Positions 6,840 to 15,352 of a stretch of 18,157 bases of DNA are shown piece by piece. The notes below the pieces were generated by a model. That model made no database searches. It was not told where the DNA came from and was given only the letters and a program-made list of their open reading frames with translations. A program made the translations under genes and the position numbers. The stretch lies in NCBI GenBank assembly GCA_051418075.1, contig JBPRGG010000147.1, positions 1-18,157 of the forward strand. The letters are read 5' to 3'. The DNA comes from JBPRGG01 sp051418075. GTDB lineage: Bacteria; Bacteroidota; Bacteroidia; Cytophagales; Cyclobacteriaceae. Each line of letters begins with the position of its first letter. The first letter of the stretch is position 1.

Positions 6840-8822
6840 TTATACAGAGACTGCTTCATTTTCCTCCAGTTCTTTTTCCTGTTGGTGATTCTCATGCCCC
6901 CACTGATGTGTTTGTTCATTGGTTTTAAAGAAACTCATCAGATCATATAAGGCCTCTGCCTGAGATGAAAGCTCTTCAGAACTGGTGGCCACTTCTTCTG
7001 ATGAAGAGGCATTTTGTTGGGTCACATCATTCAGGCTGCCAATGGCCTGGGTTACTTGTTGTGCTCCTTTAGCCTGCTCCAAACTGAGGGAACTAATACG
7101 TTTGATCAATTGGGCAGCTTTCTGGATATTTGGTACCACCTGGTCCAACAGTTGATCAGAATTTTCTGCCAGTCTTACACTCCTGTTAGCCAACTGGTTG
7201 ATTTCTTCTGCTGCCGTATGACTTCTTTCGGCTAAGTTCCGCACCTCAGTAGCTACCACTGCAAAGCCTTTACCATGTTCACCGGCCCGGGCCGCTTCTA
7301 CTGCTGCATTAAGCGCCAGCAGATTAGTTTGGCGGGCTATCTCTTCCACAATTGTGATCTTATCGGCAATGGATTTCATGGCCACAAGCGTTTCATTCAC
7401 TGCACTATTACTTTGTTTAATGTCTTCAGACGATTTAAGCACTACTTTTTCGGTGTCAATAGATATATCATTGTTATGGTCTATGGAAGAAGAAACCTGC
7501 TCCATGGATCCGGAAATCTCCTCAGCTGATGAGGCTTGTTCATTGGCTCCCTGAGCCATTTGCTGAGCACTGGTACTTAACTGTTCACTGGCTCTGGCAA
7601 TATTTTCTGCTCCTTGGTTTACCTGGTTCACAATTTGCCGTAGTTTTGCTATCATATCATTCAGAGATAAGGCCAATAAACCTATTTCATCCTGTTTATC
7701 AATTTGCAGGTTGACCGAAAGATCACCCAGAGCAATTCTTTGGGCAAATTTGACACCTTTGTTTAAATCCTGCTTAATGCTGTTTCCGATATAATAAATC
7801 ACAGAAAAAGTAAGTATCAAAGCAATAATGGCCCCAACTACAATAGAATTTCGCGACTTTACCAGGATCTTGAAAAGGTCTTCTTCATAGAAAGAGGCTG
7901 ATACATATGCATCAATAGGAGCATAATATTTATAGTATTGATACTTCCATTTGCCTTCATTCGTTTCCGGCCATTCGTATTTACTTTTCCCCTGGTTTTT
8001 ATTGGAACTGATGATTTGTTTAAAAAAAGTTTTATCTGCTACATTGGCTCCTTCCTGGGTGGGGTGAATGACGAAATTTCCCTGGCTATCTACAATGAAA
8101 GGGTATCCTGTATCCAGGTATTTTTTTTGATCAAAAATACCTTTTAGTACGGCCAGGTCTTTTTCCAGAATGCCCAGACCTATCATTCCTTCAATTTTGC
8201 CTTCTATGTATATGGGTTCATAAGCGGTGAGATACCATTGGTCTACTACCATAGCCCTGCCACTAAAACTATGTCCCTGACTGACGGCTTTTACTACCGG
8301 CGAACTGCCTGGAACAAAGGTATTTTGATCCCGCTGCCCTGATTCATTCCTGATGGTGGTAGCTATGCGGATATATCCCTGTTCAAACTTCTGGAAAACA
8401 GATGTTTCCACATCCAGCAGATGACTGATCTTATCTACCAGGTCATTGTTATACTGTACCTGTTTACCACTAAGATACCATTTGGGTAGTTTAACATTGC
8501 TGGTAGTTTTGGTATTTTGATTGGTTACTGATACATCAATCCATTCATCCTGAACCTGTTCTATTTGAGCTTGTTCCTGCAATATATAATTGGCAGTTTT
8601 TATGGCATTGTCTGCTTTTTTTTGATTTGCACTGATTTGCAGGTCAATCATCTGGTAAATATCTTCCAGCTGTTCATTCATGCGAATATCTATGTCAGCT
8701 ACGATCTTGTTTTTTTGCTGTTGATAGATGAATATTCCCAGCAGACTGAACATGATAATAATGGCAGAACCTATCAGAATATTCAGCTTTTGGTTGATCT
8801 TCAGATTTTTAAATTGGGTCAT
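6840..8822 (-). CDS. Methyl-accepting chemotaxis protein with periplasmic Cache-type sensor
   Basis: This membrane chemoreceptor is 660 residues from the chosen ATG at 8822; an upstream in-frame TTG at 8849 would add nine residues and is less likely. The order is a cytoplasmic MTQFKNLKINQKL leader, TM1 (about 13-34), and a roughly 290-residue periplasmic region with Cache features (GKIEGMIGLGILEKDL, YPFIVDSQGNFVIHP, YKYYAPIDAYVSASFYEEDL). TM2 follows at about 326-347, then HAMP (about 348-400, with DEIGLLALSLNDM) and a long coiled-coil signalling domain. The hairpin tip is canonical: EIARQTNLLALNAAVEAARAGE followed by HGKGFAVVATEVRNLAERS. Ala/Ser/Glu/Gln-rich methylation-type segments flank it. 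The C-terminus lacks an NWETF-type tether. No cheA, cheW, cheR or cheB gene lies nearby, so it must act with a remote chemosensory cluster. The ligand is unknown; small organic acids or amino acids are common Cache ligands. Confidence 0.95.
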   Translation of the reverse strand: MTQFKNLKINQKLNILIGSAIIIMFSLLGIFIYQQQKNKIVADIDIRMNEQLEDIYQMIDLQISANQKKADNAIKTANYILQEQAQIEQVQDEWIDVSVTNQNTKTTSNVKLPKWYLSGKQVQYNNDLVDKISHLLDVETSVFQKFEQGYIRIATTIRNESGQRDQNTFVPGSSPVVKAVSQGHSFSGRAMVVDQWYLTAYEPIYIEGKIEGMIGLGILEKDLAVLKGIFDQKKYLDTGYPFIVDSQGNFVIHPTQEGANVADKTFFKQIISSNKNQGKSKYEWPETNEGKWKYQYYKYYAPIDAYVSASFYEEDLFKILVKSRNSIVVGAIIALILTFSVIYYIGNSIKQDLNKGVKFAQRIALGDLSVNLQIDKQDEIGLLALSLNDMIAKLRQIVNQVNQGAENIARASEQLSTSAQQMAQGANEQASSAEEISGSMEQVSSSIDHNNDISIDTEKVVLKSSEDIKQSNSAVNETLVAMKSIADKITIVEEIARQTNLLALNAAVEAARAGEHGKGFAVVATEVRNLAERSHTAAEEINQLANRSVRLAENSDQLLDQVVPNIQKAAQLIKRISSLSLEQAKGAQQVTQAIGSLNDVTQQNASSSEEVATSSEELSSQAEALYDLMSFFKTNEQTHQWGHENHQQEKELEENEAVSV

Positions 8823-9315
8823 AAACAAAAGGATTAGATAAAAAACCAAATGTAACAGGAGAAACAGACAGGTTCAATAGTAAAACTTGACCAATTCATA
8901 GTAATGTGAAAAAACTGTAACTTATTAAACTACAGAGCCTGGACGTTATGAATCATTTCAGTATGTTTCTAAAAATAACATGGTGATGCGCACGTTTGCA
9001 TCCTTTATATACTGTACGAATGATTAATAATAAAATTATGTTGGGTTTAAAAGGGGGTTTTATAACTAATTGTTTAAACATGTAACTATTTTTGCAAAAA
9101 TTCATATTTAAGGCGTGATTATAGTTAATTGATAGAATAACTACCTGATTTTTTGAAAATTATATGACTTAATAGATAAAGAAAAATTGATCCATAGCTG
9201 AAAATTGCTTGGACGAATCTTTTTTCTTTAGAATTTGTTTTTGGGATGCTGCAGCTATGTGTACTTTTATCATTTAGCTGAATTTATTGGCTGATTTAAA
9301 AAACCTTATGAAAGC
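8823..9315. other. Divergent intergenic region between chemoreceptor and Crp/Fnr gene
   Basis: This AT-rich region of about 490 bases separates two divergent genes. It contains the chemoreceptor promoter close to its left end, a small GATGC/GCATC hairpin (8985-8989 with 8998-9002), and a plus-strand TATTTTTG box at 9087-9094 that could serve the Crp/Fnr gene with a long leader but has no well-spaced TTG. I see no ORF worth calling. Confidence 0.5.
8847..8877 (-). promoter_or_regulatory. Bacteroidetes-type promoter of the chemoreceptor gene
   Basis: On the minus strand a TTG (8877-8875) lies 20 bases upstream of TACATTTG (8854-8847), a full match to the Bacteroidetes TTG-N17-23-TAnnTTTG housekeeping promoter. 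Transcription would start near 8840, leaving a leader of about 18 bases before the ATG at 8822. It also argues against the alternative TTG start at 8849, which would overlap the -7 box. Confidence 0.6.
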
Positions 9316-9852
9316 ATGAATCCGGTATTATTGATAGAAGAAGCACTGAATAAAGAAAAATTATGGGAACCTGCATTTTGGATAGAACGAAATCACTACC
9401 TGACCATTCCAGGTAGTACTGATACCCGGCTTTACTTTGTGCTCAATGGAAGTTTAAGGGTATTTGTCACGGATCAGTTTGAAGAGCATACCATCAGGTT
9501 TGGTTACAAGAATTCCTTTATTGCTGCCCTTGATTCTTTTATTAATCATCAACCCACTGATTTTTTCCTGCAGGCCTTGAAAAGAACTGAGTTAAAAGCG
9601 ATCAGGAAGCATGACTTTATGGATTTCGTTTACCAAAATGAATCAAATCTCAAATTATGGCAAAAAGCCCTGGAACAATTGGTTTATCAACAATTAGAAA
9701 GGGAACGTGATATATTGACCTCATCTCCCCAGGAAAGATACAAAAGGGTTTTGGCCCGAAGTCCCCGGCTTTTCCAGGAAATTCCCCATAAATACATAGC
9801 TTCATACCTGCGAATGACACCAGAAACACTCAGCCGTATCAAAAAGTCTTGA
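9316..9852 (+). CDS. Crp/Fnr-family transcriptional regulator
   Basis: The 178-residue product has an N-terminal cyclic-nucleotide-binding-type beta-barrel (about 15-105; the LTIPGSTDTRLYFVLNGSLRVF segment at about 29-50 is the hallmark) and a long dimer helix (about 110-135). A short C-terminal winged-helix follows (QERYKRVLARSPRLFQEIPHKYIASYLRMTPETLSRIKK), with the recognition helix ending in ETLSRI as in many Bacteroidetes Crp-like proteins. The typical cAMP phosphate-binding Arg-Ser motif is not evident, so cAMP binding is doubtful. The wing is short or absent and the length is slightly under the usual 190. The ATG at 9316 overlaps the stop of a three-codon ORF (9308-9319). The DinB-type gene starts 57 bases downstream and may be co-transcribed. 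Confidence 0.9.
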   Translation: MNPVLLIEEALNKEKLWEPAFWIERNHYLTIPGSTDTRLYFVLNGSLRVFVTDQFEEHTIRFGYKNSFIAALDSFINHQPTDFFLQALKRTELKAIRKHDFMDFVYQNESNLKLWQKALEQLVYQQLERERDILTSSPQERYKRVLARSPRLFQEIPHKYIASYLRMTPETLSRIKKS

Positions 9853-9909
9853 TCTTAATCAATTTTTTTTATCCTTGTATAATGCATTTTTGCCTAAAAA
9901 AACAAACAC

Positions 9910-10497
9910 ATGAAAACAACCTCAGAACATTTAATCGCAGATTTGATTGAGCGAACCAGGCAAAATTTAAACAATGCCCAAAACCTGAAGCTATTAAAAC
10001 CAGAGCAGTTGAACTGGAAAGTTGATCATTCCAGCTGGAGCATACTGGAATGTATAGAGCATCTTAATCTTTATGGGGACTTTTATTTGCCAGAGATTGG
10101 TAAGCAAATTCAATCTTCCCATTACAAGTCGGCAGAAGAATACAAGAGTGGATGGTTGGGCATTTTCTTTGCCAATAGTCTACTGCCTAAAGACAAGCTG
10201 AACAAGATGAAGACTTTTAAAGACAAGGACCCTTTGGGTAGTGCACTGGATAGTCAGACCCTGGATCGCTTTATTGATCAGCAAAAGCAAACGGTACACC
10301 TGTTGAACCAGGCCAGACAGGTCCATCTGATGAAAACCAAAACGGCTATCAGTATAACGAAGTGGATCAAACTTCAATTAGGAGACACTTTCCGGGTTTT
10401 GATCTATCATAATCAGAGGCACCTGGTACAGGCAGAAAAAGTTAGAAAACTTTATCAGGAAAGGAGCCATACTCAGCCTCAACCTGCCTCTTCCTGA
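9910..10497 (+). CDS. DinB-like four-helix-bundle protein
   Basis: The 195-residue product fits the DinB/YfiT-like fold, a helical bundle that binds a divalent metal through three histidines. The visible ligand candidates are H51 (ECIEHLN, helix 2) and H167/H171 (IYHNQRHLVQAEKV, last helix). WSILECIEHL is the most recognisable family segment. Some members are thiol-S-transferases or DNA-damage-induced hydrolases, but most are uncharacterised, so no substrate is claimed. The ATG follows an A-rich leader (AAAACAAACAC). It lies 57 bases after the Crp/Fnr gene. Such regulator-DinB pairs seem, from memory, recurrent in Bacteroidetes, which suggests a shared stress-response role. Confidence 0.88.
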   Translation: MKTTSEHLIADLIERTRQNLNNAQNLKLLKPEQLNWKVDHSSWSILECIEHLNLYGDFYLPEIGKQIQSSHYKSAEEYKSGWLGIFFANSLLPKDKLNKMKTFKDKDPLGSALDSQTLDRFIDQQKQTVHLLNQARQVHLMKTKTAISITKWIKLQLGDTFRVLIYHNQRHLVQAEKVRKLYQERSHTQPQPASS

Positions 10498-10600
10498 AGA
10501 GAATTGTAAAATTAATGGAAATGAGTTGGAACCTTTTTACAGGCGGTTTATCTTAGCCAATTATCCCTGATGGTTTAAATAAACTAAACATTGTAAAAAA

Positions 10601-11767
10601 ATGATGGTCAAGCATATCTGCCTGTTACTCTTTTGTTTATTGGTCGGAAGTTGCCAATCCGATAGAAAAAGGGTACAAAACCAGTCCGAAAGCACAGAAA
10701 GTCAGAAGGTAAGATTGCCTGATCCTGAAGATTTTAGCCAGGAGACAGATGGAGAACAGGTATCCCTCTATATATTATCCAATAGTAATGGCATAAAGGT
10801 AGCAATTACTAATTATGGTGGCAGGGTGGTTTCCCTGCTGATACCGGATAAGCATGATCATTTAGGGGATGTGGTGCTGGGTTTCAACAGCCTCAATGGT
10901 TACCTGGAAGCGGCTGAAAAATATTTTGGTGCCCTGATCGGGCGGTTTGCCAACCGCATTGATGAAGGTCAATTTAGCCTGGATGGTAAGGAATATACCC
11001 TGGCTACCAATAACGGCCAAAATCATCTGCATGGAGGAATAAAAGGATTTCATGCCGTGGTCTGGCAGGTAGATGAAGCGGATGACCAGCATCTGAAGCT
11101 GTCCTATCTGTCAGCAGATATGGAAGAAGGTTATCCGGGAAACCTTCAGGTGGAGGTTATCTACAGCTTGACCGAGCAAAATGAATTGAGGATAGACTAT
11201 TCAGCAGAAACGGATCAAAAAACCGTGTTGAATCTGACCAACCATGCCTTTTTTAACCTGAAAGGAGAAGGTTCAGGCACTATCAATGATCACATCCTGA
11301 TGATCAATGCTGATACATTTACCCCGGTGGATTCTTCCCTGATACCCACCGGAGAATTAGTGCCGGTTGCAGGTACGCCTTTTGATTTCAGCCAACCCAC
11401 TCAAATTGGTGCCCGGCTGGATCAACCTGACCAGCAGCTGGATTATGGGTTGGGTTATGACCATAACTTTATATTGAATAAACCAGAAAGCAATCTGTTG
11501 AGCCTGGCTGCCACAGTATATGAACCGTCTTCAGGTCGTTTCATGGAAGTTTTGACTACTGAGCCGGGCCTGCAGTTCTATGGGGGCAATTTTCTGGCCG
11601 GACAGGATACAGGTAAATCCGGAAAACCATATCAGTATCGGGATGCTTTTTGCCTTGAAACTCAGCATTTTCCGGATTCGCCCAACCAGCCGGATTTCCC
11701 GGAAGTGGTACTGGAACCGGGAGAAATATATGAATCAACAACGATTTATAAGTTTTCGGTAAAATAG
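10601..11767 (+). CDS. galM: Aldose 1-epimerase (mutarotase), lipoprotein-type
   Basis: Mutarotase interconverts the alpha and beta anomers of glucose, galactose and related sugars. The 388-residue product begins with a lipoprotein signal whose lipobox is LVGSC (cysteine 18), so the enzyme is probably anchored in the periplasm or outer membrane, unlike cytosolic GalM. After a 35-residue linker the GalM domain (about 48-388) is complete: NYGGRVVSL (71-79), GRFANRI (114-120), NHLHGG (141-146, catalytic His), NLTNHAFFNL (211-220, H215), YDHNF (286-290, D287) and the general base CLETQHFPD (351-359, E353). The start ATG ATG leaves a choice of two adjacent codons. No sugar-transport or galactokinase gene is adjacent, so the physiological substrate is open. 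Confidence 0.95.
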   Translation: MMVKHICLLLFCLLVGSCQSDRKRVQNQSESTESQKVRLPDPEDFSQETDGEQVSLYILSNSNGIKVAITNYGGRVVSLLIPDKHDHLGDVVLGFNSLNGYLEAAEKYFGALIGRFANRIDEGQFSLDGKEYTLATNNGQNHLHGGIKGFHAVVWQVDEADDQHLKLSYLSADMEEGYPGNLQVEVIYSLTEQNELRIDYSAETDQKTVLNLTNHAFFNLKGEGSGTINDHILMINADTFTPVDSSLIPTGELVPVAGTPFDFSQPTQIGARLDQPDQQLDYGLGYDHNFILNKPESNLLSLAATVYEPSSGRFMEVLTTEPGLQFYGGNFLAGQDTGKSGKPYQYRDAFCLETQHFPDSPNQPDFPEVVLEPGEIYESTTIYKFSVK

Positions 11768-12519
11768 GGAAAAATAAGAGGTTTGGTAACTCCTGATGAT
11801 AGCACCAGCATCCCGGACTATGGTCTGATCAATGCGCTTCTGTGGTTAATAAAGTTTCTGCTTTTAGCAAATGGATTACCACAGGTTTCACCCTCTCTTC
11901 AGCCCTTTCAAAACATCAATGCCGTCTGAAGCGTCACTGTGAACTGAAAGGTGGGGCAGTGGGAAAGTGTAAAGCAGTCTCTTAACTAAAAGCAGTGCAG
12001 TTAAAAGCTAACTCCCAAAGCCAGGATCATGCCACAACGATAGCATAATTCGAGTGGCTAAGTTTTGAGCTGATCTGCTCCTAACAGACGGATTGCCGCT
12101 GGCTTGTTATCGCTCAGGCCAGTCAAAGGCCTTTACAATAACGTTCACGAAAATATAGTCTCTGCTACCAAAGGTATTTACTTGAAAGGACAGATAAAGA
12201 AGGCATTCTGCTTGCTGCCAGGTGGGGCAAAAGTGGTTAACAATCAGGGTCACTTAAATAAAGCCTCTGCTATGAGAATAGCGCTGAAATCATAGATCAT
12301 CATGATAAAAATAAATGAAAGTTGATGAAATACATATTTCAGTTTCTTTTGTTATTCTATATGAAAAGGCAGTTTTTTTATAAAAGAATGACCTAAATAA
12401 ACCCTGCCATAAACATCAAAAGGGGGGAATTATGAACAGGTTATTTTTATAGAAGGGGCAAATATTTATATTTGTAATATACTTTTTTAATCATTGCATC
12501 TAGCAAAAATAAGTTAATA
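11768..12519. other. Unexplained non-coding stretch, possible decayed element or structured RNA
   Basis: No convincing gene is present in these 752 bases. The first ~530 bases look GC-richer than the other spacers of this window and are interrupted by stops in every frame I translated. Several short pairings are visible: TTAACT with AGTTAA across an 11-base loop near 11981-12003, and AGGCC with GGCCT near 12115-12132. A 10-base direct repeat AGGTGGGGCA occurs at 11949-11958 and 12220-12229. A 63-codon ORF (12104-12295) lacks recognisable motifs and I do not call it. After about 12296 the sequence returns to plain AT-rich spacer carrying the histidine kinase promoter region. Candidates are a relic of a mobile element (transposon or group II intron) or a structured RNA; none is demonstrated. 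Confidence 0.4.
12467..12474 (+). promoter_or_regulatory. Candidate -7 promoter box for the histidine kinase gene
   Basis: TATATTTG fits TAnnTTTG and lies 46 bases before the ATG at 12520, so a start near 12481 would leave a leader of roughly 39 bases. No TTG lies at the proper -33 distance (the region reads GTTATTTTTA), which weakens the call. Confidence 0.35.
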
Positions 12520-14703
12520 ATGGTTGATCAAACCAGTTTATTATTGTGTCAGAAAATCATCGATTCCCTTTCTGAAGCCGTCCTTTTGTTTGATTCATCT
12601 GGTAATGTAGAAGGGGCCAACCCTTCCGGTTTGTCTTTGTTTCTGTGTAATAATAAAGGTGAATTTAACAGTTTGCTTGCCAATGCACCAGAGAGGATTT
12701 ATTTTCAGGCTGCCGGAAAAGAATACAACCTGAATCAATGGGTGAATCATTTTGTGCTGGGACCAGAGACCTTAACAAAATCAGAGTTTAAACTGAAAAT
12801 TTATCCTGATCAAGAGCGGGTAGGAAGCTTTTCCAAAAAAATCATAAAGGATGAACTAAGAAATCAGCATTTTGTATTAATAACAATAGATGATCTGACC
12901 CAGGAAAAGCTGCTCAGCCATAAATTAAAGGCTGAAAAGAAAAGTATTCAGGGATTTATTGATCATTCACCGGCCGGATTTGCTTTTTTTAATATTAAAG
13001 AGCCTTTCAGTCTTATACAGTGCAATAAAACCTTTGAGTATTATTGGCCTGAACCTTTTCGATCGCTGGGTATTGAAACCAATGACCATTATCAGGATCA
13101 GCTGCAAAGATCGATACAAACCAAACAAGCTATCCATTCGGAATACAGCTACAATAGAAAAGGGAAAGGACATACCATAAAAGTGGAATACATACCTTTA
13201 TTGGACGCATCCGGACAGGTATATCGTTTGCTGACTATTATTCAGGATATCACGGAAAGGAAGGAAGTGGCAAACCAACTAAAAGAGAGCATGGCCCGTT
13301 ACCGGATGCTGGCTGCCAATCTGCCCAATGGAGCTGCATTTATCGTGGATCGGGATCTGCGGTATGTTTTGGCAGAGGGAAAAGCCATCGGGCCAGCCGG
13401 ATTTGAGCCCAAAAACTTTGAAGGGAAAACTATCTGGGAAGCCCTGGATCAAGAGACGGCCTCCTATTATGAAACTATTTACAAAGAAGCTTTTAAGGGT
13501 AAGGCTCAGAGCTTTGAACATCATTCTCATCAACGCTACTATAAATCGGAGGTGACGCCCATTTTTCATGATAATTCTGAAATTAATTATGTCCTGGCCG
13601 TTTCCTATGATATTACCGAGCGTATGAAACTGGAAGAGGAATTAAACAGGGAAAAGGGATTGCTGAAGGCAATCCATGACAGTATTCCGGTGATGCTGAC
13701 AGTGTATGATCCCCGGATCAACATTACCCATTTAAATTATGCTTTTGAACAGATCAGTGGCTGGACCATTGAAAACCTTAAAGGTCAGAACCTGATGGAA
13801 GTGGTGTATCCGGATCCGGGATACCGCCAGGAGGTAACCGATTTTATGGTTTCCTTACTACCGGGATTTAAGGATATCGTGATGCGGACCAAATCAGGTG
13901 ATTTTATTGAAACCAGTTGGGCCAATATTAAGCTGGAGGATGGCAGGCATGTAGGGATTGGTCTGGATATTTCTGACCGGAAAAATATGGAAAAGGAAAT
14001 TAAGCAATCCAACAACCAATTGAAGAAGTTTAATGAATTGTTGGAAAACCTTTTGTATATGACGGCTCATGATTTGAGGTCTCCGCTTTCAAACATGCAA
14101 CTGATCATGGAATTGGTCAAAGAAGATTCGATTCCGTCCGATTTATATGCCTATTTTGATAATTTAAAAAAAATGATCAAAAAACAGGAAAGTGTGATCG
14201 ACGGATTAACTGAAATATTGGAAGCTCAGCAACTCAATTCAGTAAAACCCACAATTATAGATCTGGGGGCTTATCTGAATAAAGTTAGGCATAAATATCA
14301 GGATCAATTGGATGCCTGTGCTGCTCATTTTGAATACAAAGTGCAGGGAGAGGTGATCAATTATGACCCTGATGTGTTAGATATCATTGTTGATCATTTG
14401 ATGTCTAATGCCTTAAAATACAAAAAGCCTGATCATCATTTAAACATCCTGGTAGAAGTGCAGAAAAAAGGTAATGTGGTCCGATTATCTTTTCAGGATA
14501 ATGGTATTGGAATTGATTTAAAGAAAATGAATAAGTACTTGTTCAGGCCGTTTAAAAGGTACACCAAACGTGGCTCAGGAAATGGGATCGGGTTATATAT
14601 CACCAAATACCTTTTGGAGAAAAACGGAGGCAAAATTAACCTTGAAAGCAAACCGGGAGAAGGTACTGTGGTGAATTGCTTTTTAAAAGAGTATTTTATG
14701 TGA
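12520..14703 (+). CDS. Soluble sensor histidine kinase with four PAS domains
   Basis: The 727-residue product has no membrane helix or signal peptide, so it should sense in the cytoplasm. Four PAS-type modules precede the kinase: about 10-127 (divergent, ending in TIDDLTQEKL), 140-247 (ending QDITERK), 257-368 (ending YDITER) and 380-488 (ending LDISDRK). The HisKA H-box is MTAHDLRSPLSN with phospho-acceptor H517. The HATPase domain shows the N-box HLMSNALKY (N630), G1 DNGIGI (660-665) and a G2 with RGSGNGIGLYI (684-694), followed by the usual C-terminal GGKINLESKPGEGT. All catalytic boxes look intact. No response regulator is fused or adjacent, so this is an orphan kinase with a remote partner. 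Ligands or cofactors of the PAS domains cannot be told from sequence. Confidence 0.95.
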   Translation: MVDQTSLLLCQKIIDSLSEAVLLFDSSGNVEGANPSGLSLFLCNNKGEFNSLLANAPERIYFQAAGKEYNLNQWVNHFVLGPETLTKSEFKLKIYPDQERVGSFSKKIIKDELRNQHFVLITIDDLTQEKLLSHKLKAEKKSIQGFIDHSPAGFAFFNIKEPFSLIQCNKTFEYYWPEPFRSLGIETNDHYQDQLQRSIQTKQAIHSEYSYNRKGKGHTIKVEYIPLLDASGQVYRLLTIIQDITERKEVANQLKESMARYRMLAANLPNGAAFIVDRDLRYVLAEGKAIGPAGFEPKNFEGKTIWEALDQETASYYETIYKEAFKGKAQSFEHHSHQRYYKSEVTPIFHDNSEINYVLAVSYDITERMKLEEELNREKGLLKAIHDSIPVMLTVYDPRINITHLNYAFEQISGWTIENLKGQNLMEVVYPDPGYRQEVTDFMVSLLPGFKDIVMRTKSGDFIETSWANIKLEDGRHVGIGLDISDRKNMEKEIKQSNNQLKKFNELLENLLYMTAHDLRSPLSNMQLIMELVKEDSIPSDLYAYFDNLKKMIKKQESVIDGLTEILEAQQLNSVKPTIIDLGAYLNKVRHKYQDQLDACAAHFEYKVQGEVINYDPDVLDIIVDHLMSNALKYKKPDHHLNILVEVQKKGNVVRLSFQDNGIGIDLKKMNKYLFRPFKRYTKRGSGNGIGLYITKYLLEKNGGKINLESKPGEGTVVNCFLKEYFM

Positions 14704-14757
14704 TTCAAGAAAAAGTACCAGTGAAAGGGCTTAATCTAAATACCCCACCCAGATTCC

Positions 14758-14952
14758 TTAATCCCGCTGTTCTTCCCTTTGATGCTGACCTTTGGGAAAA
14801 AATTTTGTAAACAACATGATTATAATGGTCCCAACCACAATGCCCAGAAAAGCCAATTCAAATGCACTGAACTCAGCCCCTAAAAAATATATTGTTAATA
14901 ATACGCCTATTGCAACAAAAAATATAACTACTGCCTGTAATAACTCTTTCAT
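14758..14952 (-). CDS. Small two-helix membrane protein
   Basis: The 64-residue product is mostly two hydrophobic helices (about 3-25 and 32-54) joined by a short AEFSAFEL turn, with a charged C-terminal tail (FPKGQHQREEQRD). Both ends being polar suggests a hairpin topology. I do not recognise a family and claim no function. It converges with the histidine kinase gene, whose stop lies 54 bases away. The ATG start and the strong hydrophobic pattern, unusual for a chance reading frame, support a real gene. A minus-strand TATTTTTG at 15055-15048 could be its -7 promoter box, without a well-placed TTG. Confidence 0.65.
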   Translation of the reverse strand: MKELLQAVVIFFVAIGVLLTIYFLGAEFSAFELAFLGIVVGTIIIMLFTKFFPKGQHQREEQRD

Positions 14953-15145
14953 ATTTTTAAAACAAGTAAATAGATAAATGGTTGATCAATTTCCCTTTCT
15001 CTTGAAAGTTAGGGATAAATAACTAACTAGTAGCGCTTTAAAAGCTTCAAAAATATAAAAATAAATTTTAAATAATTGCTGTTTTAGCATAAAATTTGAA
15101 AAAAAATTAAAGAATGGCTATAATTATTTTCTTGCTAAAAAATTC

Positions 15146-15222
15146 TACCTTTGAAATTGAAAAAATTTTTGGATATATAAAAAGCAGGAGACAGCATTTG
15201 TAGGTAAATGCTTTGGTTTTTG
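15146..15222 (+). ncRNA. Possible small RNA: promoter box plus terminator-like hairpin
   Basis: TACCTTTG (15146-15153) fits the TAnnTTTG box, so transcription could start near 15160. About 33 bases later AGCATTT (15193-15199) pairs with AAATGCT (15206-15212) around a 6-base loop, followed by TTGGTTTTT. A transcript would be about 60 bases. The stem is GC-poor and no TTG lies at the right -33 distance, so this is a hypothesis only. Confidence 0.2.
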
Positions 15223-15315
15223 CATCCCAAAAATTTAAAAAATAACTAATAAATTTGGTTCATTACCCTGGTAAATTGCTTAATCAAGCTGCGAATTACA
15301 AATAAGTACATAGGT

Positions 15316-15332
15316 TCCTGTTTAGGACAGGA
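15316..15332. terminator. Hairpin downstream of the 70-residue protein gene
   Basis: TCCTGT (15316-15321) pairs perfectly with ACAGGA (15327-15332) around a 5-base loop, about 20 bases past the stop of the minus-strand gene at 15353. There is no T-run on the minus strand, so it may be a weak terminator or a 3'-end stabiliser. Confidence 0.3.
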
Positions 15333-15352
15333 TGATAATGGACCCACTGAGT

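Larger units (their letters stand above)
14953..15352. other. AT-rich intergenic region with a possible small transcript and hairpins
   Basis: This 400-base, very AT-rich stretch separates two small minus-strand genes. It carries a minus-strand TATTTTTG (15055-15048), a plus-strand TACCTTTG (15146-15153) followed by a hairpin with a T-rich tail, and a second hairpin just downstream of the 70-residue protein's stop. No ORF of interest is seen on either strand. Confidence 0.5.

Noticed and set aside
9308..9319. Three-codon upstream ORF (ATG AAA GCA TGA) overlapping the Crp/Fnr start
   Set aside because: An ATGA overlap can couple translation, but such a tiny ORF easily arises by chance and nothing else supports it.
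9878..9883. TATAAT before the DinB-type gene
   Set aside because: It resembles an E. coli -10 box, but Bacteroidetes housekeeping promoters use TAnnTTTG and no properly spaced -35 is present.
10488..10501. CTCTTC/GAAGAG hairpin overlapping the DinB-type stop codon
   Set aside because: The stem is perfect, but the loop is only two bases and no T-tract follows, so it is a poor terminator.
12104..12295. 63-codon ORF on the plus strand
   Set aside because: It has no recognisable motif, hydrophobic pattern or promoter-like lead, and lies within a stretch that looks non-coding in all frames. It could still be a remnant.
11768..12300. Definite group II intron call
   Set aside because: I could not locate a domain V hairpin with its AGC catalytic triad, a 5' GTGYG boundary, or a reverse transcriptase ORF.
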